Shown: positions 7,482 to 14,499, numbered from the stretch's first letter. The stretch is 18,444 bases of DNA from Fen-999 sp964530115 (GCA_964530115.1 CAZGYD010000020.1:1-18444), one strand, 5' to 3'. Notes: a model not told the origin generated them from the letters alone. Translations and numbers: made by a program.

Positions 7482-7510
7482 CATGGGCGGGCAATAGAAT
7501 CCCGCCCATG
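7482..7510. promoter_or_regulatory. 10-bp inverted repeat between the divergent methyltransferase and tcdA genes
   Basis: CATGGGCGGG (7482-7491) and CCCGCCCATG (7501-7510) are perfect inverted repeats around the 9-base centre CAATAGAAT. The right arm includes the tcdA start codon. The centre contains TAGAAT (7495-7500), a -10-like hexamer placed so that transcription would begin at or next to the ATG. It could be an operator or an RNA hairpin over the start codon. No specific regulator is recognised. Confidence 0.4.
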
Positions 7511-8320
7511 TCGGGTGAAGGAACAGGATTGCGCCGCTTCGGCGGCATCGAGCGCCTCTACGGCGAGGGTGCGCTCGACCGCCTCGCGGCAGCGCACGTC
7601 TGCGTCGTCGGCATCGGCGGTGTCGGCTCCTGGGCGGCCGAGGCGCTGGCCCGTTCGGGCGTCGGCCGGCTTTCGCTCGTCGATCTCGACCACGTCGCCG
7701 AGTCCAACATCAACCGGCAGATCCATGCCCTCGAGGACACGCTCGGCCAGGCCAAGGTGGCGGCGATGCAGGCGCGCATCGCGCAGATCAATCCGGACTG
7801 CGAGGTGGCGGCCGTCGAGGAATTCGTATCGCCGGAGAATGTCGCCATTCTCCTGCCGCCGTGCGATTTCGTCGTCGATGCCACGGACCAGGTCAGGGCC
7901 AAGGCCGCGCTGATCGGCCATTGCCGCGCGCGGTCCGTCGCCGTGGTGACGACGGGCGCCGCCGGCGGCAAGACCGATCCGGCGATGATCCGCGTCGACG
8001 ACCTCTCGCGGACGACGCAGGATCCGCTCGCCGCCAAGCTGCGGGCGACCCTGCGCCGCCATTACGGCTTTCCGCGGGACGCGAGGAAACGGTTCGGCGT
8101 CGAGTGCGTCTATTCGCTGGAGCCGCTGCGTCGGCCCGCGTTGCCGGCCTGCGATGTGGATCTGCCCGTCGCCGGCGACTTACCGAAACTCAGCCGTGGT
8201 AACACGCCAGCACATCTCCATGGCCTTGCCTGCGCGGGCTACGGCTCGTCCGTCTGTGTCACCGCCGCTTTCGGCTTCGCCGCGGCGAGCCGCGTGCTCG
8301 CCCGGCTGGCGGCGCCATAG
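7508..8320 (+). CDS. tcdA: tRNA threonylcarbamoyladenosine dehydratase TcdA
   Basis: TcdA (CsdL) is an E1-like enzyme that uses ATP to cyclise t6A37 of ANN-decoding tRNAs to ct6A. The 270-residue protein shows RRFGGIERLYGEGALDRL, the nucleotide-binding loop VCVVGIGGVGSWAAEALARS, the E1 signature LVDLDHVAESNINRQIHAL and DFVVDATDQVRAKAALI. Towards the end it has FGVECVYSLEPLRRP and the family C-terminal GLACAGYGSSVCVTAAFGF. ATG 7508 begins at the conserved region; no Shine-Dalgarno is visible, but TAGAAT lies seven bases before it. Residues ~227-235 (KLSRGNTPA) are encoded by the dispersed repeat and fall in the variable loop before GLACAGYGS, so activity may be kept. Confidence 0.93.
   Translation: MSGEGTGLRRFGGIERLYGEGALDRLAAAHVCVVGIGGVGSWAAEALARSGVGRLSLVDLDHVAESNINRQIHALEDTLGQAKVAAMQARIAQINPDCEVAAVEEFVSPENVAILLPPCDFVVDATDQVRAKAALIGHCRARSVAVVTTGAAGGKTDPAMIRVDDLSRTTQDPLAAKLRATLRRHYGFPRDARKRFGVECVYSLEPLRRPALPACDVDLPVAGDLPKLSRGNTPAHLHGLACAGYGSSVCVTAAFGFAAASRVLARLAAP
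8185..8211 (+). repeat. Dispersed 27-bp repeat, copy 4 (inside tcdA)
   Basis: GAA, ACTCAGCCGTGGTAACACGC and CAGC, in the sense orientation of tcdA. It is read as KLSRGNTPA, in the same frame as in the AmpG-like gene, and placed in a loop that appears variable just before the conserved C-terminal block. Confidence 0.9.
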
Positions 8321-8326
8321 CGCCGG

Positions 8327-8332
8327 TATACT
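8327..8332 (+). promoter_or_regulatory. Possible -10 element for a leaderless transcript
   Basis: TATACT (five of six bases match consensus) ends six bases before ATG 8339, so transcription would begin at the start codon. No Shine-Dalgarno precedes this ATG and no clear -35 hexamer is seen. Confidence 0.35.
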
Positions 8333-8338
8333 TCGGCC

Positions 8339-9301
8339 ATGTCCCGCCCCATCGCTGTGCTCGGCGCCGGCCCGGCCGGCCTCTCGGCCGCGCTCTGGCT
8401 GAAGAACCTCGGCTTCGATCCGCGCGTCGTCGAGGCCGGGGAGCGCGCCGGCGGGCTCCAGAACCTCAATTTCCTGCCCAACGACTGGGTGCTCGGCCTG
8501 CCCGGACTTACGGGCCCGATGCTTGCGGCCCGCTTTCTCGACCATGCGGCCGCGGCCGGCATCGAGGTGCTGAGCGGACGCAGGCCGCTGGCCGTGACCG
8601 GCGGCCCCGGCGCGTTCCGGCTGCGCCTCGACGATGGCCGGGCGATCGATGCCGCGGCGATCGTCATCGCCACCGGCACCCGCTATCGCGCCGAAGAGGT
8701 GCTCGCCGGCGTCGATGGGGTCGATCGGATCGCGGCGGGGCGGATCGCCTACGGCCCGTATGCCTTCGCCGATCTCGATTCGCTTGGCGGCAAGCGCGTG
8801 CTGATCGTCGGCGGCGGCGACAACGCCTACGAGAACGCGCGCCTGCTGGCGCCGAAGGCAGCGATGACCTGCATCGCGGTCCGGTCGACGCCGCGCGCGC
8901 AGCAGGGGCTTGCCTCCGCCGTGGCCGACGAGGTCGCCGCCGGGCGCTGCCGCGTGCTCACGCAGGCGCGGCTGCGCGTGCTGCGCGAGGCGGCCGACGG
9001 CCTCGAGGCGACCTTGACCGTCGGCGGCGGCGTCGAATCGATGATCGTCGACCGCATCCACGTGCTGGCGGGCTATGAACCGAACACGGCCTTCGTCGCC
9101 GAAGTCTTTCCCGCCGAGGCCGTGGCCGCGATGCGCTTCGACGACCAGGGCTATCTGATCGCCGACACGGCGGGCCGGACGGGGGCGCCCGGCATCTACG
9201 CAGCCGGCGATGTCTGCAATCCGCGTTTCCCCAGCGTCGTCGCCGCGATTGCCCAGGGCGCCGCGGTGGCCAAGGCCATCGAAATGGACGGCCGCGCATG
9301 A
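8339..9301 (+). CDS. Thioredoxin-reductase-like FAD/NAD(P)H oxidoreductase lacking the CxxC pair
   Basis: A 320-residue flavoprotein of the two-Rossmann-domain class. The FAD motif is at the N-terminus (IAVLGAGPAGLSAALWL), ATG motif IVIATGTRY follows, the NAD(P)H motif is RVLIVGGGDNAYENARLL, and the C-terminal FAD contact is GIYAAGDVCN. Architecture and length match thioredoxin reductases. However, where those carry the redox CxxC just before the second Rossmann motif, this protein has AYGPYAFADLDSL with no cysteine. That points to an electron-transfer reductase (ferredoxin/flavodoxin-NADP reductase-like) rather than a true TrxB. It overlaps the ttcA start by four bases (9298-9301), so it may supply electrons for that iron-sulfur enzyme. 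That link is inference. Confidence 0.85.
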   Translation: MSRPIAVLGAGPAGLSAALWLKNLGFDPRVVEAGERAGGLQNLNFLPNDWVLGLPGLTGPMLAARFLDHAAAAGIEVLSGRRPLAVTGGPGAFRLRLDDGRAIDAAAIVIATGTRYRAEEVLAGVDGVDRIAAGRIAYGPYAFADLDSLGGKRVLIVGGGDNAYENARLLAPKAAMTCIAVRSTPRAQQGLASAVADEVAAGRCRVLTQARLRVLREAADGLEATLTVGGGVESMIVDRIHVLAGYEPNTAFVAEVFPAEAVAAMRFDDQGYLIADTAGRTGAPGIYAAGDVCNPRFPSVVAAIAQGAAVAKAIEMDGRA

Positions 9302-10194
9302 CCACGGCAAGACAGGCGAACAAGGCGGCCTTCGAGGCCAACAAGCTGGCGAAATGGCTGCGCCGCGCCGTCGGCCAGGCGATCGCCGACTTCAACATGA
9401 TCGAGGACGGCGACCGCGTGATGGTCTGCCTCTCCGGCGGCAAGGACTCCTTCGGCCTGCTCGACGTCCTGCTCTATCTGCGCGAGCACGCGCCGGTCCG
9501 CTTCGAGGTCGTCGCGGTCAATCTCGACCAGAAGCAGCCGGGCTTCCCGGCCGACGTGCTGCCTGCCTACCTCGCCGGCCTCGGCATTCCCTTCCGCATC
9601 GAGGAGCAGGACACCTACTCGATCGTCAAGCGCGTGGTGCCCGAGGGCAAGACCACCTGCGGCCTCTGCTCGCGGCTGCGCCGCGGCGTGCTCTACCGCG
9701 TCGCCAGCGAGATCGGCGCGACCAAGATCGCGCTCGGCCACCACCGCGACGACATCCTCGAGACGCTCTTCCTCAACATGTTCTTCGGCGGCAAGATGAA
9801 GGCGATGTCGCCGAAGCTCGTCACCGACGACGGCCGCCACGTCGTCATCCGGCCGCTCGCCTACGTGCGCGAGCGCGATCTCGAGGCCTGGGCGAAGGTG
9901 CGCGGCTTTCCGATCATCCCCTGCAACCTCTGCGGCAGCCAGCCGAACCTGCAACGCGCCCAGGTCAAGCAGATGCTGCGCGACTGGGAAAAGCGCTTCC
10001 CCGGCCGGATCGAGACCCTGTTCCGCAGCCTTGCCAATGTCGTGCCTTCGCACCTGATGGACCGGCAACTGCACGACTTCGCCCACCTGCGGGCGACCGG
10101 CCGGCCCGATCCCGATGGCGACATCGCGTTCGATGCCGAGGAGTTCACGGCTTCGCCGGCGACGGTCATTTCCTGGCCGGACCGGGTGCTATGA
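9298..10194 (+). CDS. ttcA: tRNA 2-thiocytidine synthetase TtcA
   Basis: TtcA makes 2-thiocytidine at position 32 of several tRNAs, using ATP and a [4Fe-4S] cluster. The 298-residue protein has the PP-loop MVCLSGGKDSFGLLDVLLYL near residue 42, and the two cysteine pairs CGLC (TTCGLCSRLRRG) and CNLC (IIPCNLCGSQPNLQR) that hold the cluster in TtcA proteins. It also has the family stretches KIALGHHRDDILETLFLNMF and GKMKAMSPKL. Length and motif order are typical. ATG 9298 overlaps the stop of the flavoprotein gene. With tcdA upstream, this makes a small tRNA-modification group. Confidence 0.96.
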   Translation: MTTARQANKAAFEANKLAKWLRRAVGQAIADFNMIEDGDRVMVCLSGGKDSFGLLDVLLYLREHAPVRFEVVAVNLDQKQPGFPADVLPAYLAGLGIPFRIEEQDTYSIVKRVVPEGKTTCGLCSRLRRGVLYRVASEIGATKIALGHHRDDILETLFLNMFFGGKMKAMSPKLVTDDGRHVVIRPLAYVRERDLEAWAKVRGFPIIPCNLCGSQPNLQRAQVKQMLRDWEKRFPGRIETLFRSLANVVPSHLMDRQLHDFAHLRATGRPDPDGDIAFDAEEFTASPATVISWPDRVL

Positions 10195-10228
10195 TCGGCC
10201 GCCTGTTCCGGAACACGCAATTGCCGAC

Positions 10229-11440
10229 ATGACCGCCTACCTGATCCCGCCCAAAGACATCGCCAGCTGTCACATTCCCAACCGGATCCTCATGGGCCCG
10301 GGGCCTTCGGACATGCATCCGCGCGTCGTCGCCGCGCTCGGCCGGCCGGCCATCGGCCACCTCGATCCCGCGTTCGTCGCGATGATGGAGGAAATCAAGG
10401 TCCTCCTGCGCTACGCCTTCCAGACTCGGAACGCGCTGACCTTCGCGGTATCCGGCCCCGGCTCGGTCGGAATGGAGACCTGTTTCGTCAATCTGGTCGA
10501 GCCCGGCGACACGGTCATCGTCTGCCGCAACGGCGTCTTCGGCGGCCGGATGATCGAAAACGTCCAGCGCTTCGGCGGCACGGCCATCGTCGTCGATGAC
10601 CCCTGGGGCGAACCGGTCGATCCCGAGAAGGTCGCCGCCGCGCTGAAGGCCCACCCGGAGGCGAAGATCGTCGCCTTCGTCCATGCCGAGACCTCCACCG
10701 GCGCCCAGTCGGATGCCGCGACGCTGGCGAAGCTCGCGCGTGAGCACGGCTGCCTGACGATCATGGATGCGGTGACCTCGCTGGGCGGCACGCCGGTGCT
10801 GGCCGATGCCTGGGGCATCGACGCGATCTACTCCGGCAGCCAGAAATGCCTGTCCTGCGTCCCGGGGCTCGCGCCCGTGACCTTCAGCGAACGCGCCGTG
10901 GAACGTGTCCGCTCGCGCAAGAGCAAGGTGCCGAGCTGGTTCATGGACCTGAACCTCGTCCTCGAATACTGGAGCGCGCCGGGCGGCAAGCGTACCTATC
11001 ACCATACCGCGCCGGTCAACAGCCTGTTCGCGCTGCACGAGTCGCTGGTGATGCTGAAGGACGAGGGGCTCGAAAACGCCTGGGCCCGTCACCGTCTCCA
11101 CCACGAGGCGCTCAAGGCCGGCTTCGAGGTCCTCGGCCTGAAATTCGTCGTCCGCGAAGCGGCGCGCCTGCCCCAACTCAATGCGGTTCATGTCCCGGCG
11201 GGCATCGACGAGGCAGCCGTGCGCAAGCGGCTCCTTGACGAGCACAATCTCGAGATCGGTGCCGGTCTTGGCCCGCTCGCCGGCAAGATCTGGCGCTTCG
11301 GCCTGATGGGCTACTCCGCGCGTCGCGAGAACGTGGAGCTCTGCCTGGGTGCGCTGGCCGAGGCGATGTCGGTGCAAGGGTACCCGGCCGACGGCGGCGC
11401 GGCGCTCGCGGCCGCGCGGCGGGTGTATGCGGGAGGGTGA
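10229..11440 (+). CDS. Class V PLP aminotransferase (alanine/serine-glyoxylate type)
   Basis: A 403-residue pyridoxal-phosphate enzyme of the class V aminotransferases, nearest in appearance to alanine-glyoxylate and serine-glyoxylate/pyruvate aminotransferases. Visible marks are NRILMGPGPSDMHPRV at the start, VSGPGSVGMETCFVNLVEPG, the substrate/cofactor region HAETSTGAQSD, DAVTSLGGTPV and the PLP-lysine segment YSGSQKCLSC, whose lysine should form the Schiff base. The C-terminal RFGLMGYSARRENVELCLGAL is also family-like. ATG 10229 gives the standard N-terminus; it lies 34 bp after ttcA on the same strand. The amino donor is not determined by sequence. Glyoxylate detoxification or serine metabolism is likely. 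Confidence 0.9.
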   Translation: MTAYLIPPKDIASCHIPNRILMGPGPSDMHPRVVAALGRPAIGHLDPAFVAMMEEIKVLLRYAFQTRNALTFAVSGPGSVGMETCFVNLVEPGDTVIVCRNGVFGGRMIENVQRFGGTAIVVDDPWGEPVDPEKVAAALKAHPEAKIVAFVHAETSTGAQSDAATLAKLAREHGCLTIMDAVTSLGGTPVLADAWGIDAIYSGSQKCLSCVPGLAPVTFSERAVERVRSRKSKVPSWFMDLNLVLEYWSAPGGKRTYHHTAPVNSLFALHESLVMLKDEGLENAWARHRLHHEALKAGFEVLGLKFVVREAARLPQLNAVHVPAGIDEAAVRKRLLDEHNLEIGAGLGPLAGKIWRFGLMGYSARRENVELCLGALAEAMSVQGYPADGGAALAAARRVYAGG

Positions 11441-11442
11441 GC

Positions 11443-12309
11443 ATGGAAGCGAAGACGGGCATGGCCTTCCTCCTCGTTGCCGAAGTCGCCGATCCGGCGC
11501 GGCTTTCCGCATCGATCGGGGAAATGGAAACGCGCCATGCGCTCGAACGCTGCCGGCACCGGATGGAGCGGGCCGTGGCCGCATTCGGCGGCACCGCCGG
11601 CGGTGACGATGCCGCCGGGCTCGTCGCCACCTTCCCTTCACCGGCCGCGGCCGTCGAGGCGGCCATCGAGATGCAGGGCCGGGTCGAGGCATTGCCACGG
11701 CTGTCGGGAATCACGCTCATGGTCCGCATCGGCATGCATGCCGGGGCAGCCGGCGACACGAAGGTGTCCGACGTCGCGGCGCAACTCGCGTCGTTCGCCT
11801 CGCCCGGACAGGTGCTCTTGAGCGCTGCGCTCGCCGGGGAACTGCCGGCGGCGCAGAAGGGGAAAGTCCGACCGGTGGAGATGCCGGCATCGGGCGTGGC
11901 CGGGAGCGTCTTCGAAATCGTCCGCGCGCCGTCCGCCTTACAGGTTCCGGCACAGGACCCAAGCCCATCTCCGCCGCAAGTCACGGCGTTTCTCCGCTTG
12001 CGTGTCGCCGGTAGCGAGATCGTGCTCGGGCCGGATCGCCCGGTGGCGAGCCTGGGCCGGGGCAGCGATGCGGACATCGTCGTCCGCGACCCGCGCGCCT
12101 CGCGCAGTCATGGTCAGATCGAATTCCGGGGCGGCCGCTACGTGCTCATCGACCGGAGCGCCAACGGCACCTGGGTGAGCTTCGAGGGCGGCACCCAGAT
12201 GGTGCTGAAAGACGACGAGGCGATCCTGCGCGGCCGCGGCCGGATCGGCTTCGGCCATGCCACGGACGGCGGGACGGACGACTCGGTCGAGTTCGAACTC
12301 GTCGGCTAA
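11443..12309 (+). CDS. Degenerate nucleotide-cyclase-like domain fused to FHA domain
   Basis: A 288-residue protein in two parts. Residues ~5-135 resemble a class III adenylate/guanylate cyclase homology domain (MERAVAAFGGTAGGDDAAGL, VATFPSPAAAVEAAIEMQGR, VRIGMHAGAA, QLASFASPGQVLLSAALAGE). The first metal-binding aspartate position appears to be glutamate (LVAEVAD), so catalysis is doubtful. A proline-rich linker (~166-177) leads to an FHA domain at ~185-288 with the phosphothreonine-binding signature ASLGRGSDADIVVRD, SRSHGQIEF and SANGTWV. FHA domains bind phosphothreonine partners. ATG 11443 has GGGAGG at good spacing and lies 2 bp after the aminotransferase stop, so it is co-transcribed. 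No Ser/Thr kinase is visible nearby. Likely a signalling adaptor. Confidence 0.82.
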   Translation: MEAKTGMAFLLVAEVADPARLSASIGEMETRHALERCRHRMERAVAAFGGTAGGDDAAGLVATFPSPAAAVEAAIEMQGRVEALPRLSGITLMVRIGMHAGAAGDTKVSDVAAQLASFASPGQVLLSAALAGELPAAQKGKVRPVEMPASGVAGSVFEIVRAPSALQVPAQDPSPSPPQVTAFLRLRVAGSEIVLGPDRPVASLGRGSDADIVVRDPRASRSHGQIEFRGGRYVLIDRSANGTWVSFEGGTQMVLKDDEAILRGRGRIGFGHATDGGTDDSVEFELVG

Positions 12310-12327
12310 ACCGGATTCGCCGCTCCG

Positions 12328-12354
12328 GCCGGCGTGTTACGACGGCTGAGTTTT
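12328..12354 (-). repeat. Dispersed 27-bp repeat, copy 5 (after the FHA gene)
   Basis: The minus strand reads AAAACTCAGCCGTCGTAACA then CGCCGGC. The core differs from the others by one base (C for G). It begins 19 bases after the stop of the FHA gene and is antisense to it. Confidence 0.85.
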
Positions 12355-12450
12355 CGCCGAGTTTCGTCGGCCCAAACGATGCCGGACGCCACGATCGGCC
12401 CGAAGGGCGCAGGGCGCCACGCAATGACGGCCCCAAGGGGGGCGAAGCCC
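12355..12450. other. Gene-free spacer between repeat copy and MITE
   Basis: No credible gene. A short GC hairpin GGGGC-GAA-GCCCC (12439-12451) sits directly against the left edge of the MITE-like element. It lacks a T-run and could be a weak terminator for the FHA gene. Confidence 0.5.
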
Positions 12451-12601
12451 CTAAGGAAACGCTGAATAAATGGCTGCGCGGGCGGTCTGCTACGTTGCGC
12501 GGTGCTCGGAACCTCGCCTATCCGGTTGATATGTCTCGGTTCCTGCGCTCCGTGCGCCTTGCATCCCATCCTGCTCGCGGCTTTCTTCAGCGTTTCCCTA
12601 A
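12451..12601. mobile_element. 143-bp MITE-like element with CTAA target duplication
   Basis: Perfect 12-base terminal inverted repeats GGAAACGCTGAA (12455-12466) and TTCAGCGTTTCC (12586-12597) continue to 16 bases with one mismatch. Both ends are flanked by CTAA (12451-12454 and 12598-12601), a target-site duplication of the YTAR type typical of IS5-group elements. The interior (about 110 bp) codes for nothing and has partial inner symmetry (GCTCGGAACC against GGTTCCTGCGCT). This is the build of a non-autonomous element mobilised by an IS5-like transposase elsewhere. The parent IS is not in the window. Confidence 0.83.
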
Positions 12602-12640
12602 AGCGGGGGATGTGGCAAAACGCCACGGTTTCGGCGGCAT

Positions 12641-12673
12641 AAAACGAAAAGGCCCGCCGATCACCGGCGGGCC
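12641..12673 (-). terminator. Intrinsic terminator of the psiF-like gene
   Basis: On the minus strand a 9-bp stem GGCCCGCCG/CGGCGGGCC with a 5-base loop (12651-12673) is followed by TTTTCGTTTT. It lies 26 bp after the psiF-like stop. Confidence 0.92.
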
Positions 12674-12699
12674 GCCCGAATGCCGTCGAAGACGGGGGC

Positions 12700-12987
12700 T
12701 CAGTTGCCGCCCGCCTCGGCCATGCACTTCTTCATGAACGACGACCGTGCCGCGCCGACCAGCGGCTTGCCGTCCTTGCCCACGGCCTTGGCTTCGCAGT
12801 CGCTCTTCGCGGCACTGTTGCCGCCCGACAGGCACGACTTCATGAAGGCCTTGCGTTCCTCGCCGGTCTTGCCCTTGGCCTGGGCGTTGCAGCTCTTCAT
12901 GCGCTCCTGCTGGGGCGTGGCAACCGCCGTGGTGGCGAGGCCCAACGACAGCAGCGATGCGGCGATGATGGCGGTCATTCGTTTCAT
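12700..12987 (-). CDS. PsiF-repeat family secreted protein
   Basis: A 95-residue exported protein. It has a signal peptide (MKRMTAIIAASLLSLGLATT, cleavage near AVA-T) and then two PsiF repeats, each with a cysteine-spaced motif: MKSCNAQAKGKTGEERKAFM with KSC, and CEAKAVGKDGKPLVGAARSS with FMKKC. In E. coli psiF is induced by phosphate starvation; the biochemical role is unknown. The start ATG 12987 has a strong ribosome site (GGGAGG). It sits 121 bp after hprK on the same strand and has its own terminator. No PHO box was identified in the 121 bp before it. Confidence 0.9.
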   Translation of the reverse strand: MKRMTAIIAASLLSLGLATTAVATPQQERMKSCNAQAKGKTGEERKAFMKSCLSGGNSAAKSDCEAKAVGKDGKPLVGAARSSFMKKCMAEAGGN

Positions 12988-13108
12988 GCGATCCTCCCAA
13001 GAGATTGTCGATGACGACGGGAACGGCGATGGTCCGGTCTCGGCCCGGTATTCCGTGGGGGCAACGTGAGCCGCCGGACCGCACCAGTCTATAACGAATC
13101 CACGGCCG

Positions 13109-14047
13109 TCAGTTGCCGGTGTCATCGTTCTCGAGCGCGCGCTGCTGGCGGTCGAGAAATTCCTGCATGCTGTCGATGCCGCGAAGGCTGAGGATCGTCG
13201 AGCGCACCGCGGCTTCGAGGAGCACCGCGAGGTTGCGTCCCGCGGCCACCGGCAGGATGACCTTGCGGATCGGCACGCCGAGAATCGTTTCCGTCTGGGC
13301 GTCGAGCGGCAGGCGCTGCATCTCGGGGCCGGCCTGTGGCCGCTGGAGATGGACGATGAGCTTGAGGCGCATCTTGCGCCGGCAGGCCGTCTCGCCGAAC
13401 ACCGCGCGGATGTTGAGCAAGCCCAGGCCACGGACTTCGAGGAAGTCCTTGAGGAGTTCCGGGCAGCGCCCCTCGAGGATGTCGATCGAGACGCGAGAGA
13501 CCTCGACGACGTCGTCGGCGACGAGGCCATGGCCGCGGGAGATCAGTTCGAGCGCCAGTTCGCTCTTGCCGACGCCCGAGTCGCCGGTGATCATCACGCC
13601 CATGCCCAGCACGTCCATGAACACGCCGTGCAGGGTGATGGTTTCGGCGAGCTGACGCGAGACGTAGAGGCGCAGAGAATCGATGACCGCCGCCGACTGC
13701 TGGGGCGTGGCAAAGAGCGGCGTGTCCGATGCCTCGCATTCGGATTCGATGACCGCAGGGATGTCGCAGCCGTCGGCGATGATCAGCGCCGGCGGCCGGG
13801 CGGCGATGATCTCGCGCATGTGGCGCGCGACCCGCGCCGGCGGCTGTTTGAGCGCCCAGGCGATCTCGGGCGCACCGAGGACCTGGATGCGGTCCGGATG
13901 GATGAGGTTCAGATGGCCGACCAGGTCGGCGGGCGAGATGTCGTCGCGGGTGATCGTGATCGAGCGGTTGAGGGTGCCGCAGATCCAGTTGAGCTGGAGA
14001 CGGGAGCGGTTGCGCTCGAAGAGTTGCGCGACGATCAGCTGGCGCAC
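13109..14047 (-). CDS. hprK: HPr kinase/phosphorylase
   Basis: HprK phosphorylates and dephosphorylates a serine of the PTS proteins HPr/NPr. The 312-residue protein has the family layout: an N-terminal domain (LIVAQLFERNRSRLQLNW, HPDRIQVLGAPEIAWAL), then the catalytic domain with LHGVFMDVLGMGVMITGDSG continuing into the Walker A motif GDSGVGKSELALELISRGHG. The K/P-loop signature LEVRGLGLLNIRAVFGE follows. Its start lies 13 bp inside ptsN, so the two are coupled. In betaproteobacteria this gene belongs to the nitrogen-PTS control block beside rpoN. The frequent downstream partner rapZ is absent; a psiF-like gene follows instead. Confidence 0.96.
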   Translation of the reverse strand: MRQLIVAQLFERNRSRLQLNWICGTLNRSITITRDDISPADLVGHLNLIHPDRIQVLGAPEIAWALKQPPARVARHMREIIAARPPALIIADGCDIPAVIESECEASDTPLFATPQQSAAVIDSLRLYVSRQLAETITLHGVFMDVLGMGVMITGDSGVGKSELALELISRGHGLVADDVVEVSRVSIDILEGRCPELLKDFLEVRGLGLLNIRAVFGETACRRKMRLKLIVHLQRPQAGPEMQRLPLDAQTETILGVPIRKVILPVAAGRNLAVLLEAAVRSTILSLRGIDSMQEFLDRQQRALENDDTGN

Positions 14048-14499
14048 GGCGGCCAGGTGGCGAACAGCTCGTGGAGGGCGGCGGCGTCCGGTGCGGCGGC
14101 CATGCGCTCGCGGAAGGTCTTGTCCGAGAACATCTGCGCCAGCTCCGACAAGAGTTGCAGATGGTGCTCCGTGGCGGCCTCGGGAACCAGCAGGACGAAG
14201 ATGAAGCCGACAGGCTTGCCATCGGGGGCGTCGAACTGGACCGGGGTCTGGAGCCTAAGGAAGGCGCCACGCGCCTCCTTCAGGCCCTTGATGCGACCGT
14301 GGGGGATGGCGATGCCCTGGCCGAGACCGGTGGAACCGAGCTTCTCGCGGGCGAAGAGCGCGTCATAGACGACGCTGCGGGCGATGCCGTACTTGTTTTC
14401 GAACAGCAGGCCCGCCTGCTCGAAGACGCGTTTCTTGCTGCTGGCATCGAGGCCGACGAGGATGTTGTCGGCGGGCAGGAGTTTGGCGATCTGGTTCAT
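14035..14499 (-). CDS. ptsN: PTS IIA-Ntr regulatory protein
   Basis: EIIA-Ntr is the terminal phospho-acceptor of the nitrogen-related PTS; it regulates potassium and nitrogen functions rather than importing sugar. The 154-residue protein begins MNQIAKLLPADNILVGLDAS, contains SSKKRVFEQAGLLFENK and LGSTGLGQGIAIPHGRIKGL, where the histidine of IPHGR is the phosphorylation site, and VGFIFVLLVPEA. ATG 14499 gives the family start; a TTG two codons earlier (14505) is better placed for GGGAG but less typical. A separate promoter may drive ptsN-hprK (TATACT at 14553-14558). Confidence 0.95.
   Translation of the reverse strand: MNQIAKLLPADNILVGLDASSKKRVFEQAGLLFENKYGIARSVVYDALFAREKLGSTGLGQGIAIPHGRIKGLKEARGAFLRLQTPVQFDAPDGKPVGFIFVLLVPEAATEHHLQLLSELAQMFSDKTFRERMAAAPDAAALHELFATWPPCAS

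Noticed and set aside
12437..12451. GC hairpin as the intrinsic terminator of the FHA gene
   Set aside because: The stem is only 5 bp with no following T-run, and it abuts the MITE border; too weak to call as a terminator.
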